The notes beneath the pieces are model-generated. The model was not told the DNA's origin, made no database searches, and was given only the letters and a program-made list of their open reading frames with translations. Below are positions 23,660-37,000 of a stretch of DNA of 64,000 nt, piece by piece. The DNA is taken from positions 4,896,001-4,960,000 of the forward strand of contig NC_088319.1 of NCBI RefSeq assembly GCF_910592395.1, given 5' to 3'. The number at the start of each line of letters is the position of its first letter. The first letter of the stretch is position 1. The translations under genes were made by a program, and so were the position numbers. This DNA comes from Lineus longissimus (lineage: Eukaryota; Nemertea; Pilidiophora; Heteronemertea; Lineidae).

Positions 23660-23732
23660 AAAACCCCGTGTCAAACCCATGTTTTTAAATTAACCCCATC
23701 GAGCTGATGGGGCTAATAGACACGGGGTTTTC
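23660..23732. repeat. Two-stem hairpin
   Basis: AAAACCCCGTGTC at 23660-23672 pairs with GACACGGGGTTTT at 23719-23731. Inside, CCCCATC pairs with GATGGGG around a 5-base loop. The 13-bp outer stem is perfect. Function unknown; it may be the core of a foldback element. Confidence 0.8.
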
Positions 23733-24385
23733 ACATACGGGTCTATTATTTTAAGCACTGCCAGGTGGAAGTGCAACTAAAAATACAAACGGAAGCTTAC
23801 TGGTATTTTCACCCATTTGGAACTTGATTACCATGCAGAAGCACTTTATATATTTCTATTTTTAGTTCATCCGATTGCAAACATTTCATTTCAATTAAGG
23901 TTTCGTTTTACGTCCACTTTCGAAAATGTACAAATAAAGAAACTCGATTTCGGGAGTGACCAGATAAATAACGTTATCAATATATTTTTCATATTACCAG
24001 AGCTTCCTCTAAAACGATCACTTGATGCTGTTAAATTCACGTTGAAAGAGGGGATGTCGCGCTTCTTTGCCATAATATTTCTTTGTCAGGTTGGTATTAC
24101 GAATCTCATCAATTGAGGATGTATTGTCCATCCAATTTTAACATTGTTTCGTTTGCTACAAATTTATGATTTGCCAACTGATCGTATTCCAAGGAAACTA
24201 TCTAATATGGTCGCAATATCCAGTGATAGATCTCAGGGGCTGATACAGAGGGAGGGTGTTCGAGGGTCTTAATGGCAGCGGTGACCATTATTGAAAAAAG
24301 GTATTCTGGGGATAATGTGCCTAAATAACAATACTTATCAACATGAGATCCTTTTAACTTTTTATGGCTTATTTTCTTCTTAATC

Positions 24386-24478
24386 ATGAGATACTACGGA
24401 CCTGTTTCTGTCTTTCCATTGCTTCTGTTTCAATTTGTGGCATTGTTGACTCTTAATCTATATTTTGTCACCTACATT
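24386..24478 (+). CDS. Candidate signal-peptide exon of the CCP-FTP gene
   Basis: ATG followed by a hydrophobic run (VFPLLLFQFVALLTLNLYF) that would suit a secretory signal, then a possible phase-0 donor ATT|GTACAT. The next exon starts in phase 0, so the frame would fit. The donor is weak and the product uncertain. Confidence 0.2.
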
Positions 24479-24928
24479 GTACATGTTTCACTTGAAATTA
24501 AAGTCCGAGCCCACCAGAATAATTTATTACTGCTTTCTGTCAAGAATACTTTGCTTCTAACCGTGCAGTAGTTTGTTGTTGTCCGCGTGGCCTGAAATCG
24601 CATCTCAGAGCATCAATGTCTCAAATTTTCCGAAGGAACCCCAATTTTTGGTGCGCCGCGGCGCAAATGTTTCGGCTGGATTTGCCCTTAGGTCTTACGT
24701 ATTTTAAGCCCATATAAGATAGATGACGTTTTGACCCCGCGATTTTGAATCCTATTTGTTTATGTTTGATTCGTTGCCAAAAAAGGACAGTCGGTATGTT
24801 TCTTATCGAGTTGAACATTCATCCGTTTTCGCCACATCGGCAACACTTTTGTCGCCTTTTTGGAACGAAATATAGGTACAACTATAGGAATTACATACCA
24901 GGTTTTATTTCAATTTCCTCTCCGATAG

Positions 24929-25007
24929 GCGTGGCTATCACTCGCAGAGGATCTTGGCGACTTGGAGGACTTCAGCAGTGACGATGTGGCAAATTTACCC
25001 GCAGAAA
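24929..25007 (+). CDS. CCP-FTP gene, acidic linker exon
   Basis: 79 bp between acceptor TAG (24926-24928) and donor GTGAGT. Phase 0 in, phase 1 out. It encodes AWLSLAEDLGDLED then FSSDDVANLPAE, an acidic low-complexity linker. An in-frame TAG just upstream shows that it must be spliced. Confidence 0.6.
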
Positions 25008-28000
25008 GTGAGTACAAGTTTGCGTGATCAACATGCACGTACGCTCAGTTTTGATTATACTTCGTATTCAATATTCTTCTTCTTCTCCTTCTCCTTTTTC
25101 TCCTTCGCTTCCTGTTTCTTTTGATCGTTTTTCTTCTTCTTCCTTATTTCTTTACATCAGCTGATGATTAAAAAACAGAAAATCGACTACGATTGAATTC
25201 CCAAAAAAACAGGATAATGATTGTACAGCGTGTGTTCGTAAGCTATAAAGAAGGGAAACAGCTTCAAGGGATAAAGATTGTTGTAGAACCTATATATGGA
25301 AACCCTTCTGTTTAAGACACCCAGTGGATCATTAACTGAAATTATAAAATTTTCGTTGACTTTTCATTGTCAAAAGTTTTATCTAGCTATTTGCGGAACC
25401 GAGTGTGAAATGATGGGTCTCCAGAAAACCAAAGCCTGCTTAGTTATATACGTACATTCCTTCCAGAAAGTAAATGTCCACAGGTTTTTTTAATATCACA
25501 GAGATAGAATAAGATAATTGAATGCGGTTTTCAGCAGAGAATGGTATATCTAGCTGGTTATGCATTTGTTGTATTCGGACCCAACTGATCCAATCCTGTC
25601 TATTCATTATGTAACAGGCAATTTAAAAAATGTCCAAAAAGTAACTTTTTTGTTTTATTTTATTTTCGTTCTTTTTTACAATGTTTGGGTGAACTATGAT
25701 GCAACAAGGGTTTTTTTGCTTTCATTACTGGAAAATTCCGGCTAAATTCTTTCATTTTAAAGATTAGTTTTAGCTCGCTACAGGTGATTGTTTTTTTCAG
25801 ACTGCTGGTGACCTTTGAGAACACCCCTCATAGTCAGCAATGCAGTCAGTCAGGGTCTTTATGGCCAACCCAGCTCATACGTGAAGGATTGGGGGTCTTT
25901 ATCAAAGGTTATGGAAGAGATTAAAAAAATGATATAAAACTCCTTAGCAAAAATGTGCATTTGTCGAGACAATCGAACACACTCTATGGAATTGCAAGTG
26001 CCAAAAAATGATGGTCATAAAGCAGTTCATGGGCTCATTTTAATTTTTGAAAAGGCACATGAAATAAAAAAGTGATTTTTGGACCTTTTTTGAAATGTTT
26101 GCTACATAATGAAGGGATGAAATTAGGTGCATCCAAATACATCAGATATATGACCAACTAAATATACCATATACTTTCCTGAAAACCGCGTTTAAATATC
26201 TAATCTTATCTCTGTGATATTAAAAATAACCTGTGAACATTTACTTTCTGAAAGGACTGTACCTATACCCAATTTTACTCCTCCTGAGAATGTATTCTTT
26301 TGTGTATTTTCTCTTTTAATGTTAATTTTGTAGAAGAACTTGGCGACTGTCCACCTCCCCCGACCCTGCCCAACACGAAGCGGAGTTCAAGCGATAAAAC
26401 AATAACTTCAGTCATAACTTATCGATGTATAGATGGAATGGCGATAGTATCTGGAGACGAGAAACGTGTATGCCGAGTCAGTCTCAAGTGGAGCGGAAAA
26501 GACCTTGTCTGCAAACGCAAGTTTTTTTTTCTCCTTTCGTCTTGTCATTACGCCTTTTAAGTGAACTTGAAATCGAAAATAACATCATCCGGTATGCAGT
26601 CCGATCAGGGTTCCTTTATCGCATACTTTAATTCAGTGCCGGGAATTCGACACCTACATTATGAATGTGGAAAAGTAGAGAACGTTTTTATATGTTTTTT
26701 GTGCTTCTAACGCTTGGACATGCATTATACTGATCTTGTTGACAGGAATTGATTTTACAACATCAAACAACCTCCCAATCCATTTAGAAAGGGCAACTTG
26801 GCGTGATTAAGGCGGCCAGAAAGATAATACCCCTGTGCGTGCCGCCCCATTAGCATCACATTTAATTGATCGCAAATAAAAGTTTTTTGCTTATGGTGCC
26901 AGGCGGTTTTTGACAAAGCTTGCGATTTTCGGGTATGCCTATAATGGTTACATTCCGTGCTAGTGCATTGTTTGATGCAGTTTGATGATTTTCAATCATT
27001 CTGTTTGGAGGAATCACGGTTCAGCTATAGAAGCCATTTCCATATAAAAAAATCGGCTTAATCCATGTCCGACTTGTTCCGTTAATTGCTGGTGTATCTT
27101 TTACAGCAATACCATGCCTACCTTTACACGACATACCCCACACAACTCGCAACAACCGAAAGACTGCGGTAGGAACTGTAACAAATTTCAGATGTAATGA
27201 GCACTTCTCACGGGTATCAGGAGACACTAGGAGAGTATGCACGAAGGGATCAGTTTGGTCAGGATCGGATCTAGTATGCAAATGTAATAAGCAGAAAATT
27301 ACGATTTGCTTTCACGACTACAAACATGTATTTTTTTAATTACCGCGCGCGGGTTAGGTCATCAGATAGTGTTGCTTAGTACGTCGATATTGTAGTCAGT
27401 ATACCTTGTTCCAAAAGTCATTAGACAAAATTTAATCCACACCGATACCAATCTCCGGCAGAAAAATGCTTAATGTTTTACCGCTAGATGCACTGCACTG
27501 TTGAAGTCGATGTGAACAAATTACGAGTTATGATATCGATCATATCTGTCGGATTTTTGCATGTCTTTTTTATCAGTAAGCAGAATTACTGCGGTTAAAG
27601 TCCGGATGAATATCAAGTGGTAAATGTAAGTGCTTTCAATTAAGGAATTCATAACTGGAGGTGTAAGTTGTCTCACTTAACACAGGCAGGTTGGAGCTAA
27701 AATTTAGGTCAAAGCCGAAACTTACTGAGGTTTAGGGTGAAATGAAACCTTCTTAAAACTTCTTATACAACTGACTGCAAAATTGAACGCGAGTTCCTTT
27801 GTAATCATAACTTCGTAATTCATAGTCGTGAGATTTGCGGAAACTCGGTAATGTCGTCCGACCGCGAAATTCATCTGAAATTTTTTTAGATGCAGTTTTT
27901 TTTCTCGGTTGATTTCAACCTTTTCGTCTGGAGACAGAGCAATATCGTTTTTTTCACTTTCATAAATGAATGGTCTTGTTCTATATTGCGTACATTCAAG

Positions 28001-31000
28001 CATTGTAGTCCTTTGGTAGCGAACCTGGGAACGAAAAAAAACGAGGTTGCTGACGTAACCGACGGTCACCACCTGGTTGCGATTCAAAACCGCTGCCGCT
28101 GGAACGAGGGGCAATGCATGGAAAATGTTGGAAAACATGACTGCATTGCAACCAATGTACTGTAGTTGAATAAAGATTAAAAATATTTGGACCAAACTAG
28201 GACCAAGTACCTTTCGATGACTTGCATACTGACCAGTTAGATATAGCAAATTTGGGCATTTTTATTTTTGGTTTAAAAGTGTACAAAATACATGGAAGCA
28301 CAAATTAACAGTATCCGGATTTCACTAACTTTTATAAATTTGTATAAAGTTATTTACCCTTAAGGTAAAGGACGTTTTACTGTCACGGTACTCTAAAATA
28401 TCATGACATTTCAGCCACCAATTGTCCACCCCTTCAACCATTAAACGCCAATCAGAACTCGACGGAGGTCTATCAGGGAAGTGTGGTCAAGCTAGACTGT
28501 GCGAAAGGATTCAGGAGAATCGCTGGTGACACTCTTCTGGTCTGTGAAGCCAACCAAACATGGTCTGGAAAGGCTCTTATTTGTCAGGGTAGGTAATGAT
28601 TAGTTTCAAAAGGCTTTATAGAACTGCTGATTATGCGTGATGTTTGGGTATTTCCGATAGCAGAATTGTGGTTAATTTCGGTTGTAAGCCAACTTACAAT
28701 TGGGACATATATACCGAAGATAATAACCGAAGGAAATCAATGAAACTTTCCTTTATACTTTGAATAAATAGTGAGGTTAAGATTGAATGGTAACGATAAA
28801 CAGCAATATCTTTCTGTCTTTCTGTCAGGCCTTTGCCAAACCTGTTCATTGGAGGCATTGGGCATGTATAGCTAAATTCCTTCAATAAATCTTAACCTCG
28901 CTTATATATGCATTCATCACTTTTAATATCTCTCATCAACACACTTTCTCATTCGGGAATAAATCTTGTGAATTCACACAACAACATCATTCGGCAACCT
29001 TTGGGTATCCTCTGCTTCCATCGATCTGAATTCACCAAATTGCGGATATCGTAGCGTTTGCCACCAAACGCGGTATACCTCTAGTCTCAAATTGTTTTCA
29101 AAAAAATTCTTACAAAGCTAAGATCTGTGTACCCAGTTTTGGAAAATTGTTGCGGCGAATTTTTGCAGATCTTAATTGACCTCAGTTATACATTTATTGC
29201 AAAATCCCCCCGCCCCGCAATGGAAATCCTGGTAACGTCTATGGTTTCCTTCGTAAAATGTTCAGGATTCCCCCGATAGGTACGCTCTTTTCCAGCATAT
29301 ATTTTCATACATCACTATCATTTGATAACTTCTGGCTTGGTTTATTGCCTATTCAAACACGTCGTCAAAAGACGGTTGAGGTGGCACTACACAGTGCGGA
29401 GGACGGTGTCAAGGGCAGCGTCAAATAGGCCCCTGGCAACCGACACGAGGTAGTCTTTCAGTTTCTGCTGAGGCCTAATCATACATCACAGGCACCATGA
29501 TCAATGCATTTCTGCGTAAAAATGAATCCAGGGAAGACAGCATTTTCGTTGCATTTAATTCATAAGTGCACCGATAGGTGACGCCATCTTTGACACCACT
29601 TGGATCCTGAAAATGGTAAATAATTGACCAAGAAATGGCTTGATGTGTGCTATCTTCAGACGGGCCTCAATCGGTTCAAAATGAATGATTTGGGAATGCC
29701 ATAACCACCGGCAGATAGCCAAATGCATCTAGTTTCTTTATTCGATGTGAAAACATGGGGTCATCTCGGCTATTTTTTCGCTATATGGCATAGAATTTGG
29801 ACGAGCATAATTGACACTCGCACAACTACGCCCACCTCGCGTGGCAGATGGAAGGTATGTTACATATTGAGGCCAAACTGGGGATTGAAACCCGCTTCAA
29901 ATGGCACAGATGCTAGGCTCATAAAATCGCCAAAGATCCCTCTGCACATGGAAACCAGGGCGTGAAAGTAAATAGTATTTGGAACAGGATGGACCCATTC
30001 ATGAACATGGAAATGGCCTGCGTCTTTAGAAATACATTTCTCTGGGGGGACAAAACGGACCCCGGCCCCACTGTGTAGTGCCTCCAGGGACGGCCAGTTT
30101 CTTACGATTGACAATTCAAAGCCTCTGTCATGTCTGTACAGGGACTGAGCAGTCATCGCCGAACGACAGTAGTTGATCGGCGAGGACATTTATATGTAAA
30201 GTACATTTTGCAAATGATTTTCTCGGTTCGACGGTTAATCAGCCTCAAGTAGCATATTTAAGTTGATCTTACGCACCCGTATTATTTAATGAATAGCGTT
30301 TAAAACGTATTTGTGCACATTTGATGCTACTGTTTCATTAAGATGGTCGAAATGACCTCGTTGATCAATTGGTCCGGAGTCTCTCGTAGTAAATCTCGAG
30401 ATTTTCAGAATCGGTTTTTCTCGAGCGCGTTATCGAGTGCTATCTGTAGGAGATATTCCCTTTTCCACACCAACTGAATCAGTGGCGGACGCGAAAGACT
30501 TGTTAGAATGCCGACCGGCACTGATTTCTGGGTGTATCTTATTGGAGGCTTTGGTGACATCATGTCATAGCTAATGGTATCGGCCTCGTACAACCAGTAG
30601 GAAGACGACTCATAACGAATGGACTGATCGCCAGTTTCTACTATCGTGGCTGCTAACGATGTTTAAAACAGTACTCTATTTTGTATTGAAATTTCAGGAA
30701 GGGCTTGTCCAGAAGTTCCAGCAGAATTATTCACAAATGTAAAGCCAAAATTACAATTTACAAATAATGGGACAGCCGCATCCAAACTAGGTTTTTCTGA
30801 CAAGAGATTACAACGAGTTGGCCTTTGGAGAATGCCTGGTCTTTGGAGAATGGCGGGCACATCAGTGATCAGTTTTAAATGCAGGAATGGACGTTATCCT
30901 ACTGGTGGCAATACTGAAATCACTTGCAGATACGATGGGACTTGGTCAGGAAGACCATTGACTTGTAATCGTAAGTGTTTGGAACACGAACAATTTAGAT

Positions 31001-34000
31001 TCAATTGCAATTACACTTATACTGCATTTTTGCTTTCGTACTAATCTCCAGAGCTAAATGCAGTACACGCAAGTCTAAAATACATATTCACTGTGGGGAA
31101 TCGGACAGTGTCAGCAAATCACTGTCCGCTATGGTTGCCGAAGCGGTTAGCAGAATAAATTGAAAGCACAGGCAGATTCGAACGCTAATATTTCCTGTTC
31201 TATGGCACTCGACGTGGATTGGCTGGTTGGTATTTCTAGATGATAGCTCAAACACATCTGTTGATAGGTTTATATTGATGAAGCTGTCCTAAATGCTAGT
31301 AATCAGTGTTTTTGTAGCCCTACGCCCAGCTATGGGTACAAACTGCGCTTATATCTACCATATCTGCCTAAGTTGTGATTATCATTGCACGTGCCGTGTT
31401 GTGTAGCATGTACACCAGAATTGGAAGATGTGATAATAAGCACTTGGCTCTAAGTGTTTCATAACGTGACTTAAAATGCAGTTATAGCTGGCATACTGTC
31501 CGCTATGGTTACATGTTGACACAGTCATGACAGTCTGCTACGTTTATGGTGTAACAATAGTGGACAGGCACGGAGGTGGACAGACGTAACCATAGCGGAC
31601 AGCATGCCGCATATTTTTGCATTTAAGTCACTTTATAGAACACTTTGAGCCAAGCACTTGTAATCACATCTTCCTATTCTGGTTAAAGCCCGTTCAATAA
31701 TCTCCACAACTGAGGCAATTATGGTAAACAAGCGCAAATTGTGCCATTAATTTGACATGGAGCTAAAAAACACTGATTTATCTACTTATTCAGGACAGCT
31801 TCATCAATAGAAACCTATTACATGTGTGTTTATAAGCTACCGTCTAGAAATAACAAGTAGCAAATCCACGTCGAGTACCATATAACAGGAAATATTCGTG
31901 GTTGAATCTGCCTGTACTTTCAATTTATTTGCTGTCGTCTGCCAGCCGCTTCGGTAACCATAGCGGACAGTGATTCGTTGACACTGTCCGAATCCCCACA
32001 CTGATATTGAGTTGGGGTGAAAGTGATAAGGAATGACGCGAGGAAGCAATCGAATCGAACCCAAAATTACATGTAAGGTCGGATACAAGTAAGACGCAGA
32101 TTGTATAACTGCTTCGGACCTATACTGGATAAGTAACTTGGCCTCCAAGCAACATGCGTCTCGGGGATAACGCGGTTTTCGGCGATACGTGCCAAGCGCT
32201 GTAGTCGGGCTATGAACGAAAGTTGTATGTCCCATATTAACAGAGGACTAAACTAGCGTCAATTCGGGTCACTGACATACATGTACTAGTATTTCTTTCA
32301 AATTTCTTTCTAGCCGCCAATCTCGCCTTAAAGAGGCTTGCCTTCCAGATCCACACCCATACATACGGAGGTGAAGCAGCGTTGGCGGTTGATGGTAATA
32401 CAAGCCCTTTGTGGACACGAAGGAGTTGTACACATACCAATATGAATAGACACGAGACTCACCCGTGGTTGGCGGTAGATTTGATGGTAATGTTTTAAGG
32501 CTTTCTAGCGCAATTTAAAATTTTGATTGAAATACCGAGAATACTGTGTGGGATTCAAAATCTGAACCTTCAACAAACCGAAAATTCTTCACACCGTCCG
32601 TCACTACCTGGAACTCCTGATATTGTTGTAAGGGCATTATGGCCGTTGATATAATTGGCAATAATTCCAAGATGTCACCTGAGGTAAATATCCGAATATT
32701 CCTTTAAATAATAAAGATCATCTCTGAAAATAAACTTACTGAGGGTCAGCAAATAAAAGCAAATTAACGGATTTTTCTCAGACTGCCAAATAGTGCCAAT
32801 GTGGTCTATTCGTCCGTTGAATCAGGAATACCTCAAAACACATCCCCCCCCCGTGTCATTTGGCGGGAGAACGCATGCTGAGCCACGCTCTGTGTCACTA
32901 CACGCCCCAGCAGCAACAAGAAACTATTCGACCAAACGCATTTTGGATGATAGGAGGTGAATTGCTCTACTTCACCAAAGCTGTTCTGCATAATAAACTA
33001 ACTCGATTGGTAGATAGCACGGCCAATTCAAAGGAACACACTGTTTTAATACGAACAACGTTAGGGATGGACACTTTTGGCCGATTTTGAAACTGTGGAG
33101 TGAGAACAAACCAATCGCCCACTGAGAATAGATTATGTGACGTCATCAGTTTACGTGGTCACGTGCGTTCTACAGGAGTCACCTGCATCCTGGTCGTAAA
33201 AATTATTGACGAAAACAAAATCCTGGCGTGTTTTGCGGTACTGACAAAAAAATATTAGAAACTTGAAAATGAATTGTTCTGAAGAAAAAAATTATACGGA
33301 TTGTCATCTTTTACCTGTTGTTGTCAAATGTGTGTCCTGAGAGAAATGTTTGTATGGTTTCGAAATTTGTAGCGGGATTCTGGCGTAAGATTTAGTCCTG
33401 ATGTAAAAAATATTTCCTGAATAAATTCCGCCATACCCGATGGCCTTGTTTTGGCTTGAACTTTGTATTTACTGAGAGGTCTCAGGCCGCTGGAACGGGA
33501 GTATATAGCCCTACATTCGTGATAAAACGGAACAAAATGACATGTACGTCTTTTAATTCATTTTCAGGAAAAATATCTAATCGGATCAGTTTCTTTGACT
33601 AACAGAGGCGACTGCTGTGGTGAGATTTATACCCGATTAATTTTAAACTGACCTTATCCATATCATAGTCGATTGTCTTCAGTGGGCCTTAGTTGCATGT
33701 TCACCTCAACAGGTCTATAGTAGTCATCACGTGGGCGTATGTCTATGGGCGCTTTGTAATCACAGGGGTACGTTTCATTAGACAAAAGTCAACAAAGTTA
33801 CCAGAATATACACAACATTTGAGAATCATGTAGAGGGGTTTCTTTATTATGATGCCAATATTTGTCAGAAAAACCAAAAAGGAAATTGTTAAATTCGGAC
33901 ATGTCCCTTTCGTAACATGAGTGTTGAATTCAAAAGTCACCTGTCAACCAGCTGTATCTTTATACCTAATTTTTTCGAACAAATCCATACACTGTGGCAA

Positions 34001-37000
34001 TTATATAACATAAGTATAGATATATAAGATTTTTTAGGTCGAAATCTTTACAAAGTTTGCAGAAATTTGTAGAAAGATCAGATAGTGTCTACTCACCTCG
34101 TTTCTGCATTGTCTCTTCCGTGACAAATGTTTTCTGAATTTAAAAACAATCTGATTGAGATAGAGAATATTTCTTGTTACACTTTTGATACATCCTGAAA
34201 GGTAACACAGCTATGCCCAAAAGAAGCTACACGCTCCATTATTATTGGAGTATTCATCTTTTAAAACAGTCCAAATTTCCCTTCCGTGACTTCCATGGAA
34301 TCACTCACATATAAAGCACGACGTACGTGTACATGCATCTTTACCTTCAATTTCATTCTCCAACGAAGAGGTTCCTATGCATTCCATTTGTGGTTTTCTA
34401 TTTCTACACGGGCGGTGTGATCTCCCCGTAACGTACTTTATCCTTATTGTCTTAACGTTGTTCTTATACGAACAATGAAATTCGCATGAATGTAAATATT
34501 GTCCTCACATTAACGGTAGAAAATCATAATGTATGAACTGGTCGACGTAGGATCGAAGCCACTGAGATGATTGTAGTAGGGCCTATACTGTATCTTGATT
34601 TTCTGGCCTTTTTTTCCACATTTTATGTAGGGAATCGCCTTGCCAACTTTACAATTGCGGTAACCAATCAAAGACCAATCGAAGGGTATCCGTACCGACC
34701 CCAGCCATCGACTGTCTGCTGGTACTCCAAGGACCAACAGAAACAAGGTCTTACAAAGAATTACAAGTGTCAGGCACCTTTGATAGGCCGATATGTAGTC
34801 GTATCCATGCAAAACGGCCACGAAGTATTAACGTTATGTGAAGTACAGGTATTCAAAAAGAGTGAGTATTGCCTGTAGTACTTTCAGACTAGATTTACGA
34901 CTCATTTTAACAATAATTAGGTACCAAAAAGATCTATATTACACTCTCTCCTAGAACTGCCGGTGATAGACACATTGTCAATAAGGGAGAGACAGAACGT
35001 ATCAAAAAATGTGGAGAATATAGTCAAAGGCTATTGACATGACCATGTAACTGATAAAAGAGCTTAGTGAGCTCTTCCTGGTGTCAACATTTGAAGGCTG
35101 ATATAAATGTTATACATTAATATCAAACAGTTAATAAATTATATTACTTTCGTTTCAGAGGGTCTAGCATGGTTGAAGCCAGCATCCCAGAGCTCTACCT
35201 TTCGGAGTTATACTGCCTCTCGAGCAACAGACGGCAATTCCAACCCCAATGCCGTGGCAGACACCTGTAGCTGTACGAAGGTGCAGGGCAACCCCTGGTG
35301 GGCGGTCGACCTCAAGGTAACATATCCCTCATTTGGCATATTTCCATATCATTTTCGTGAGATTATTAGGTTACAGCTTCGTACAAAGGATACTGAAACA
35401 TGAGAAATTTAACAATCCTTGATATCACTCAAACAGGCAATCTCTTTGTTAAAATAATAGGTCACGATTTGGGTCGACCTCCCGGAAGTTCCCGAACGCT
35501 TCCGAGAATTGACGATTACGACACCAACATCTTACACCGACACAATTCATCAAGGCCACTCATTTTAATCTTATGAGAAGTGAATCGGCAACTTGCAATT
35601 GATATGCTTATTTCTCTCTCATTAGCTATCTACAAAGATAAATGAAGTCTTTATCAGTTATCCAACTGATCGCCTATTAGGTAAGAGAAGTTTTTTTGTA
35701 ACGAAATAATGGGGTTTATGGTTTGCTGGGGTGCTTTCACTTTCACATCAACCTGCCCTCCACGTAGTTTACATCATTTTAAAAGAAGCACACGTGTACA
35801 ATTGAGAATGACCTGATTTATAACTCACACAACGTAGTGAGTGTAATGGTTACGTGTATGTATAAAGTGTAAACAAAATTCATATATCCATCATGTCCAT
35901 CGAATCTGAAAAAATTTGTGCAGACCCATGACAGTTCCGGTTCCGGTGCAGTTTGTTGCATTCCATACGGGCCGCGCTTGCCGATCCTGCTTTCACGACG
36001 CACCGCAACCACAGTGATTCCCATTGTTTCCTTCCTCGTAACGCAATTATTTCATGACGTCATGAGCCATTGACCATTCACGCAAGTAGATTTATTCACA
36101 CCGGCGCCACTGTCCTGAAGTGCGGGTGTGGGACATCATGTATCTAAAAATCGTCTGCTAGAACATACAGGACAACAACGTCGGCGGAGACAGTTGTGAC
36201 ATTTCATTGCAGACGAAGTAAACGTCCTCTTCTTCTCGATTTGCGTACTCAAAAAAGTCAGTTTTAACACTACTGCACAAATATAGAGTGGTCATAATGT
36301 TCCATTTGGATAGAGATTTGACGGACTGATTTGGAAATTCATTCCAACCATGCAACTGTTTCAGAAATGAGAAAAAGCTCCTGGGTGTCATGACATGCAT
36401 GGTGTGTCTTGCCTCTGCATTTTTGTACTCAGGCATGTCAGAGGGTTTTCAATTTTCATATCATTGAAGAAATAATTCAGTCCTATCTAATATGTAAAGA
36501 GCAATCTCTAGTGAACTCACACAACTGTTTGACATGGGGGAGCCCCCCAAACCCCCGTCCTTCTGACATATATAGCCAGTACATTGGGGGATGAGTTCCC
36601 CAAACCCCCTCCCCCGTTCTCTGAAAGTGAGAGGTTTTAGTCAGTACATTGGGGGGGGGGGGGGGGGAAGGCCCCCAACCCCCCCCCCCCATTGGACTCT
36701 AAAAATAGAATTCCTTGGAGACGCTGAACAATAAGGCCCCATAAAGAAATAGTCCCCGCCCCGGCAGCTGTCTCATATCTGCTGGAAGAAGCAGCTCTTT
36801 GTGGTGAAATAATAATTGAATGCATGTCATGACACCCAGGAGCTTTTTCTCATTTCTGAAACAGTTGCATGGTTGGAATGAATTTCCAAATCAGTCCGTC
36901 AAATCTCTATGCAATGAAAATTGAAATGTCACAACTGTCTCCACCGACGTTGTCCTGTATGTTCCAGCAGACGATTTTTAAATAAAAGATGGTTTTAGGA

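Larger units (their letters stand above)
22161..24928. other. Intergenic space between the PAN-like and CCP-lectin genes
   Basis: Holds a two-stem hairpin (23660-23732), a 51-codon minus-strand frame (23218-23373) and a possible signal-peptide exon (24386-24478). Nothing else was supported. Confidence 0.4.

Noticed and set aside
27722-28249. 175-codon minus-strand open frame in an intron of the CCP-FTP gene
   Set aside because: No ATG at its start, no recognisable motif, and it lies between well-supported exons on the other strand. Probably a chance frame.
29860-30189. 109-codon minus-strand frame
   Set aside because: No motif or splice logic; located in a long intron.
32860-33090. 76-codon plus-strand frame
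   Set aside because: Lies in the intron between FTP1 exons 1 and 2; no motif and no fitting splice sites.
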